DNA of 8,697 bases from JAYZDB01 sp036338025 (GTDB lineage Bacteria > Planctomycetota > UBA1135 > UBA2386). The stretch lies in assembly GCA_036338025.1 (NCBI GenBank), contig JAYZDB010000226.1, forward strand, positions 1-8,697, written 5' to 3'. The notes beneath the pieces are model-generated. The model searched no databases. It had not been told where the DNA came from and saw only the letters and a list, made by a program, of their open reading frames with translations. The translations under genes and the position numbers were made by a program. Position 1 is the stretch's first letter, and each line of letters starts with the position of its first letter. This document shows, one piece after another, positions 5,595 to 8,697 of this stretch.

Positions 5595-6311
5595 ATGACC
5601 ACAATGGTGGCAAATACGTGGATCCAACTATCCGGGGGGTGGTTTTGGATGGGTGGCGGCAGCGGCCGAGACGAGGGACCACGCCACCAACTCTGCTTGC
5701 GGCCGTTCGAACTCGCCAGAACACCGGTCACCCGCGCCGAGTATGAGACCTTCCTCGCAACGACCGGCCATCCGCCACCGGCAGGCTTCGACGACCCACG
5801 CTTCGGGCATCCCAACATGCCTGCGGTCGGTCTCTCGTGGCACGATGCAGCGGAGTTCTGCGCCTTCGTCAGCGAGCGCGACCACCGGCCGACCCGCCTC
5901 CCGACGGAAGCCGAATGGGAACATGCCGCCCTCGCCGGGCGCGAGACCGCCCTCTACCCCTGGGGCGACGCCCCACCGGAGTCCTTGCCGGACTACCATA
6001 TACGCTGGCGAGACGGGCCCGAACCCGTCGATCTCTACCCATCCATGCACCCCCTGGGGTTTGTAGGCCTGGGCGAGAACATCCACGAGTGGTGCTCGGA
6101 TTGGTACGCGGCGGACTACTACGAGACCTCTCCAAACCACGACCCACTGGGTCCGAGCAAGGGTCACCGCAAGTCCTCGCGCGGCGGCGCATGGCGCCAC
6201 GCCGTCAAGGTCAGCCGCTGCGCTGCACGCTCATCGATTCCCCCCGACCGACGCTACACCGACTACGGCGTGCGCCTGGCTCGCGACACCTCGTCCGACG
6301 GCACGACATAG
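5595..6311 (+). CDS. SUMF1/FGE-fold protein without the catalytic cysteine pair
   Basis: A 238-residue single-domain member of the formylglycine-generating-enzyme/SUMF1 fold family, which includes sulfatase-activating FGE, EgtB and PvdO. The expected order is present: GGWFWMGG (14-21), ARTPVTRAEYETFL (41-54), PAVGLSWHDAAEFC (76-89), RLPTEAEWEHAA (101-112), YPWGD (121-125), GLGENIHEWCSDWY (158-171), SRGGAW (195-200) and CAARSSIPPD (209-218). True FGE carries two copper-binding catalytic cysteines (C336 and C341 in human) just before the CAARS segment. Here that stretch is RHAVKVSR, with no cysteine, and is about two residues shorter. The only nearby cysteine, C209, matches a non-catalytic one. 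It is therefore unlikely to make formylglycine. There is no DinB domain as in EgtB and no signal peptide from this start, so a cytoplasmic protein of unknown function is the safest call. The ATG at 5595 (or 5604) is chosen because the domain begins just after it; 5475 is an alternative. Confidence 0.9.
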   Translation: MTTMVANTWIQLSGGWFWMGGGSGRDEGPRHQLCLRPFELARTPVTRAEYETFLATTGHPPPAGFDDPRFGHPNMPAVGLSWHDAAEFCAFVSERDHRPTRLPTEAEWEHAALAGRETALYPWGDAPPESLPDYHIRWRDGPEPVDLYPSMHPLGFVGLGENIHEWCSDWYAADYYETSPNHDPLGPSKGHRKSSRGGAWRHAVKVSRCAARSSIPPDRRYTDYGVRLARDTSSDGTT

Positions 6312-6321
6312 GGAGCCACCG

Positions 6322-7422
6322 CTACTGGTCGGCGGCGCCGCGCGCCAGCCACAGATCGATCGGCTTCTCGACGCCCTGGGGTTCGAACGGCAGGGCTACC
6401 TTGCGACCCGTACCGGCGGATTCATAAGCCGCCAGGATTACCTCGAGCACGGCGCGTCCATCCTGACCGGTGACCAGCGGTTCACGGTCATTCTTGACGC
6501 AATCGACAAAGTGGGCCATCTCCTGGTGGAAGCCATAATTCCACTCCTCTTCGTACATCGTGAACGTCCAACCCTGGGTCGGTCCGGACTTCTCGACCGC
6601 GTAACCGTAGCCGTCCTTCGAATAGGTGGTAATCGAGCTCCCCTGCAGCAGGTCGGCATAGGCGACCCCCGCCGAACCGTGGACTTCCGCACGGTCCTCC
6701 ATACCCCCGAGCTTCGACCAGCTCTCCTCGGCCACCGCCGTCACCCCGTTCTCAAACTCCAGGATCAGGATCGCGTTGTCATCGCCCTGGGTCTTGTCGC
6801 CGTGCACATGGGTTCCCATCTGCGCATAGACCGACAGCACCTTGGGGCGTCCGAGCATCCAACGAAAGAACTCGATGCCGTGGCACCCCATATCCATGGT
6901 CACCCCACCGCCGGAGCGCTGCACGTCCCAGAAATGCGGAGCATGGGGTCCGTCGTGCTTCTCAGCTTGCTTTAGAAGCGTCGGAGAACCAAGCGCACCG
7001 TCATCGAGCAATTGTTTCAGGCGCACGTACTTGGGGGCAAAGCAAAGCTCCTCCGCATACATCAGCTTCACGCCGGCGACCCGGCAAGCTTCGATCATCC
7101 GGTCGGCTTCTTCGAGGTTCATGCACATCGGCTTTTCCAACACGACGTGTTTGCCGGCCGCAGCCGCATCCAAGGTCAGTTGGCAGTGCACATGGTTCGG
7201 CGCGCCGATGATGACCATGTCGAGATCCTCCATCTCCAGCATTGTCCGGTGGTCAGTGAAGGACGCCGGGATATCAAACTCCGCCGCAAAGCGGGCCGCA
7301 TTGCCATCCGTCGGCGAACTCACCGCCACCACCTCAGCGTCGGCACATCGACGCAAGGCGCGCGCGTGGATCGAGCTGATGAACTGGGAACCGACGAGGC
7401 CGATGCGGACAGGCTTGGACAT
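6322..7422 (-). CDS. Gfo/Idh/MocA-family NAD(P)-dependent oxidoreductase
   Basis: A 366-residue cytoplasmic dehydrogenase, the usual family length. The N-terminal Rossmann fold begins VRIGLVGSQFISSIHARAL (5-23), a variant of the glycine-rich nucleotide loop. It is followed by GAPNHVHCQLTLDAAAAGKH (73-92) and the family signature EKP (96-98), whose lysine normally contacts substrate and cofactor. The C-terminal alpha/beta domain has GGGVTMDMGCH (171-181); D177 and H181 occupy the usual catalytic Asp/His positions. No Tat or Sec signal is present, although many planctomycete relatives are secreted. Relatives act on sugars, inositols and other polyols; the substrate cannot be read from sequence. 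The start at 7422 is supported by AAGGA four bases upstream; the frame is open to 7482. It lies 120 bp downstream of the beta-propeller gene on the same strand and ends 10 bp from the convergent SUMF1-fold gene. Confidence 0.95.
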   Translation of the reverse strand: MSKPVRIGLVGSQFISSIHARALRRCADAEVVAVSSPTDGNAARFAAEFDIPASFTDHRTMLEMEDLDMVIIGAPNHVHCQLTLDAAAAGKHVVLEKPMCMNLEEADRMIEACRVAGVKLMYAEELCFAPKYVRLKQLLDDGALGSPTLLKQAEKHDGPHAPHFWDVQRSGGGVTMDMGCHGIEFFRWMLGRPKVLSVYAQMGTHVHGDKTQGDDNAILILEFENGVTAVAEESWSKLGGMEDRAEVHGSAGVAYADLLQGSSITTYSKDGYGYAVEKSGPTQGWTFTMYEEEWNYGFHQEMAHFVDCVKNDREPLVTGQDGRAVLEVILAAYESAGTGRKVALPFEPQGVEKPIDLWLARGAADQ

Positions 7423-7426
7423 GGCA

Positions 7427-7431
7427 TCCTT
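7427..7431 (-). promoter_or_regulatory. Shine-Dalgarno site of the Gfo/Idh/MocA gene
   Basis: The minus strand reads AAGGA four bases before the ATG at 7422. It favours this start over the in-frame upstream ATG at 7482, which would add 20 residues unlike the family N-terminus. Confidence 0.6.
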
Positions 7432-7451
7432 GTAAGGCGTGCACCGGTCGC

Positions 7452-7479
7452 AAGAAACCAGCAGGTCCGGTGATTTCTT
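7452..7479. other. Inverted repeat in the leader of the Gfo/Idh/MocA gene
   Basis: On the minus strand AAGAAATCA pairs with TGGTTTCTT across a 10-base loop: nine pairs, one of them a G-T wobble. It sits about 30 bases before the start codon and 60 bases after the propeller stop. It is A/T-rich in a GC-rich background. It may be a weak terminator between the two genes, an operator, or chance; the descending arm ends in TTTCTT rather than a clean T-run. The remainder of the 120-bp spacer shows nothing else I can support. Confidence 0.4.
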
Positions 7480-7542
7480 CACGACGGGTCGGGAGGCCCG
7501 GCCCGCACCTTACAAACCCAGGGCCCAGGACATCCCCCGACC

Positions 7543-8697
7543 TCACTTGCCTTGGCGCGGCCGCTTCTCGGGTCTTGCCAGACAGTAGAGAAAGTGATGA
7601 CCACGTAGGAACAGGTCCTCGCCGACGATCGCCGCCGAAGCACTGAAGCCATCATCGAGCTGATTTTGGGCCAGGATCTTGGGGACACCATCCGTGTGGC
7701 TCATCACCACGGTCAGACCTTCCCGGTCCGTGACATAGATGCGGTCTTTGGCGGCCACCGGTGATGCATAGATATTGAAGGCGCCCTGCACCCGAAACGG
7801 TCCAAGGGGCTCCTTGCCAGTCTTCGCGTCGATCCGCGACAACACCCCCTGGTAGTGATTGAGGAAATAAACCCAACGACCGTGGAGCAGGGGCGACGGC
7901 ACGTAGGGAGTCCTCCGCGTGCGGCGCCATGCGACACGATCCGTGTCGGTGATGTCACCACTGGCTCCCTCAAGTCGAATCGCGAGCATCGCACGCCGTA
8001 CGTAACTGCTTCCGATAATCACCATGCCATCGGCCGCCACCGGTGACGCGACGATGTTGTTCGACAAGCCACGACACTGCCATATCAGCTCGCCAGTCTT
8101 GAGATCATGACCCCGCACGCAGCTTGTGCCAGCAACGATCAACTGCTGCTTACCAGCGTGAGTCACCACGATGGGTGTCGACCAGGACGTCACTTCGCTT
8201 CGTTCGACGCGCCATCTCCGAGCACCGGTGCGCTTGTCCATCGCGACCAGGAAGGACTGACCCTCGTGATCCCAGTTCACCACCAGGGTATCTCCGTGCA
8301 GTACCGGTGAAGCACCTTCGCCGTGGCCATGCTTGACCGACATATCCCCGAGATCCTGTTTCCAACGCAGCTTGCCGGTCATGTCGAGGCAGTAGATCCC
8401 GAGCGAACCGAAGTAGGCAAACAAGCTCTCGCCATCCGTGATCGGAGAACCCGAAGCCAGGCTCGCCGAGTTGTGCGCGCCGGCCGGCGGCAAGCCTTTG
8501 AACAGACTGCGTTGCCACAGCACCGCACCAGTGCGACGATCGATGGCGAGCACCGCGAAGTCCTGATGACGATCGACAGGAGCGTTGTCGTGCGCGCCGG
8601 GAGCATCGTCGGGCACAGGCTCGACCTTGTCGCCAAATGGAATCGCCGTCGTAACGAAGACCCGGTCCCCCCAGACCACCGGCGACGCGTGACCCAG
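7543..8697 (-). CDS. PQQ-like beta-propeller repeat protein (5' end outside window)
   Basis: The C-terminal 384 residues of an outer-membrane-protein-assembly/PQQ-like WD40-type beta-propeller protein; the frame is open through the right edge, so the start and any signal peptide are missing. The visible part begins LGHASPVVWGDRVFVTTA, a typical blade entry of the planctomycete family. Repeated blade motifs follow, each with a 'SPV/SPI..G..L/V.' strand and a 'G.ldA..tG...W' turn: GSPITDGESLFAYFGSLG, GASPVLHGDTLVVNW with MDKRTGARRW, VASPVAADGMVIIGSS, PSPLLHGRWVYFLNHYQG with IDAKTGKEPLG, and ASPVAAKDRIYVTDREG. The last blade ends HFLYCLARPEKRPRQGK. No PQQ-dehydrogenase catalytic residues are recognised, so the propeller is probably structural or ligand-binding. 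Relatives are usually exported. It is in the same orientation as, and 120 bp upstream of, the Gfo/Idh/MocA gene, so co-transcription is possible. Confidence 0.93.
   Translation of the reverse strand: MGHASPVVWGDRVFVTTAIPFGDKVEPVPDDAPGAHDNAPVDRHQDFAVLAIDRRTGAVLWQRSLFKGLPPAGAHNSASLASGSPITDGESLFAYFGSLGIYCLDMTGKLRWKQDLGDMSVKHGHGEGASPVLHGDTLVVNWDHEGQSFLVAMDKRTGARRWRVERSEVTSWSTPIVVTHAGKQQLIVAGTSCVRGHDLKTGELIWQCRGLSNNIVASPVAADGMVIIGSSYVRRAMLAIRLEGASGDITDTDRVAWRRTRRTPYVPSPLLHGRWVYFLNHYQGVLSRIDAKTGKEPLGPFRVQGAFNIYASPVAAKDRIYVTDREGLTVVMSHTDGVPKILAQNQLDDGFSASAAIVGEDLFLRGHHFLYCLARPEKRPRQGK

Overview
The window is a GC-rich stretch of bacterial chromosome with compact gene spacing. No CRISPR array, tRNA, rRNA, transposase, integrase or phage gene is visible. 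The mix of families suggests a planctomycete-like bacterium or a relative: a PQQ-type beta-propeller protein next to a Gfo/Idh/MocA oxidoreductase, a stand-alone SUMF1/FGE-fold protein, a secreted TPR protein, and weak or absent Shine-Dalgarno sites at several starts. This assignment rests on gene content only, and other GC-rich lineages such as Myxococcota remain possible.

Left part (1-3494, all minus strand): the conserved rpsO-pnp pair, ribosomal protein S15 followed by polynucleotide phosphorylase (PNPase). The PNPase is the notable gene. It has a complete catalytic core with KH and S1 domains, a Lys/Ser/Thr-rich N-terminal extension, an acidic linker, and then an Arg/Asp/Gly-rich tail of at least 209 residues built from nested DNA repeats. 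The tail is still open at the left edge, so the gene is incomplete here. The rpsO leader and the rpsO-pnp spacer contain several inverted repeats that may be regulatory.

Middle part (3753-6311): a small putative lipoprotein and a secreted TPR protein lie on the minus strand. A plus-strand SUMF1/FGE-fold protein diverges from the TPR gene across a spacer of about 118 bp. The SUMF1-fold protein lacks the paired catalytic cysteines of true formylglycine-generating enzymes.

Right part (6322-8697, minus strand): a Gfo/Idh/MocA-family oxidoreductase, preceded on the same strand by a PQQ-like beta-propeller protein whose N-terminus is outside the window. The oxidoreductase gene meets the SUMF1-fold gene tail to tail with only 10 bp between them.

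Most of the window is ordinary housekeeping and accessory content. I see no convincing new multigene system. The best candidate for something undescribed is the repeat-built mixed-charge tail of the PNPase, a possible lineage-specific RNA-binding or condensate-forming extension of an RNA-degradation enzyme.
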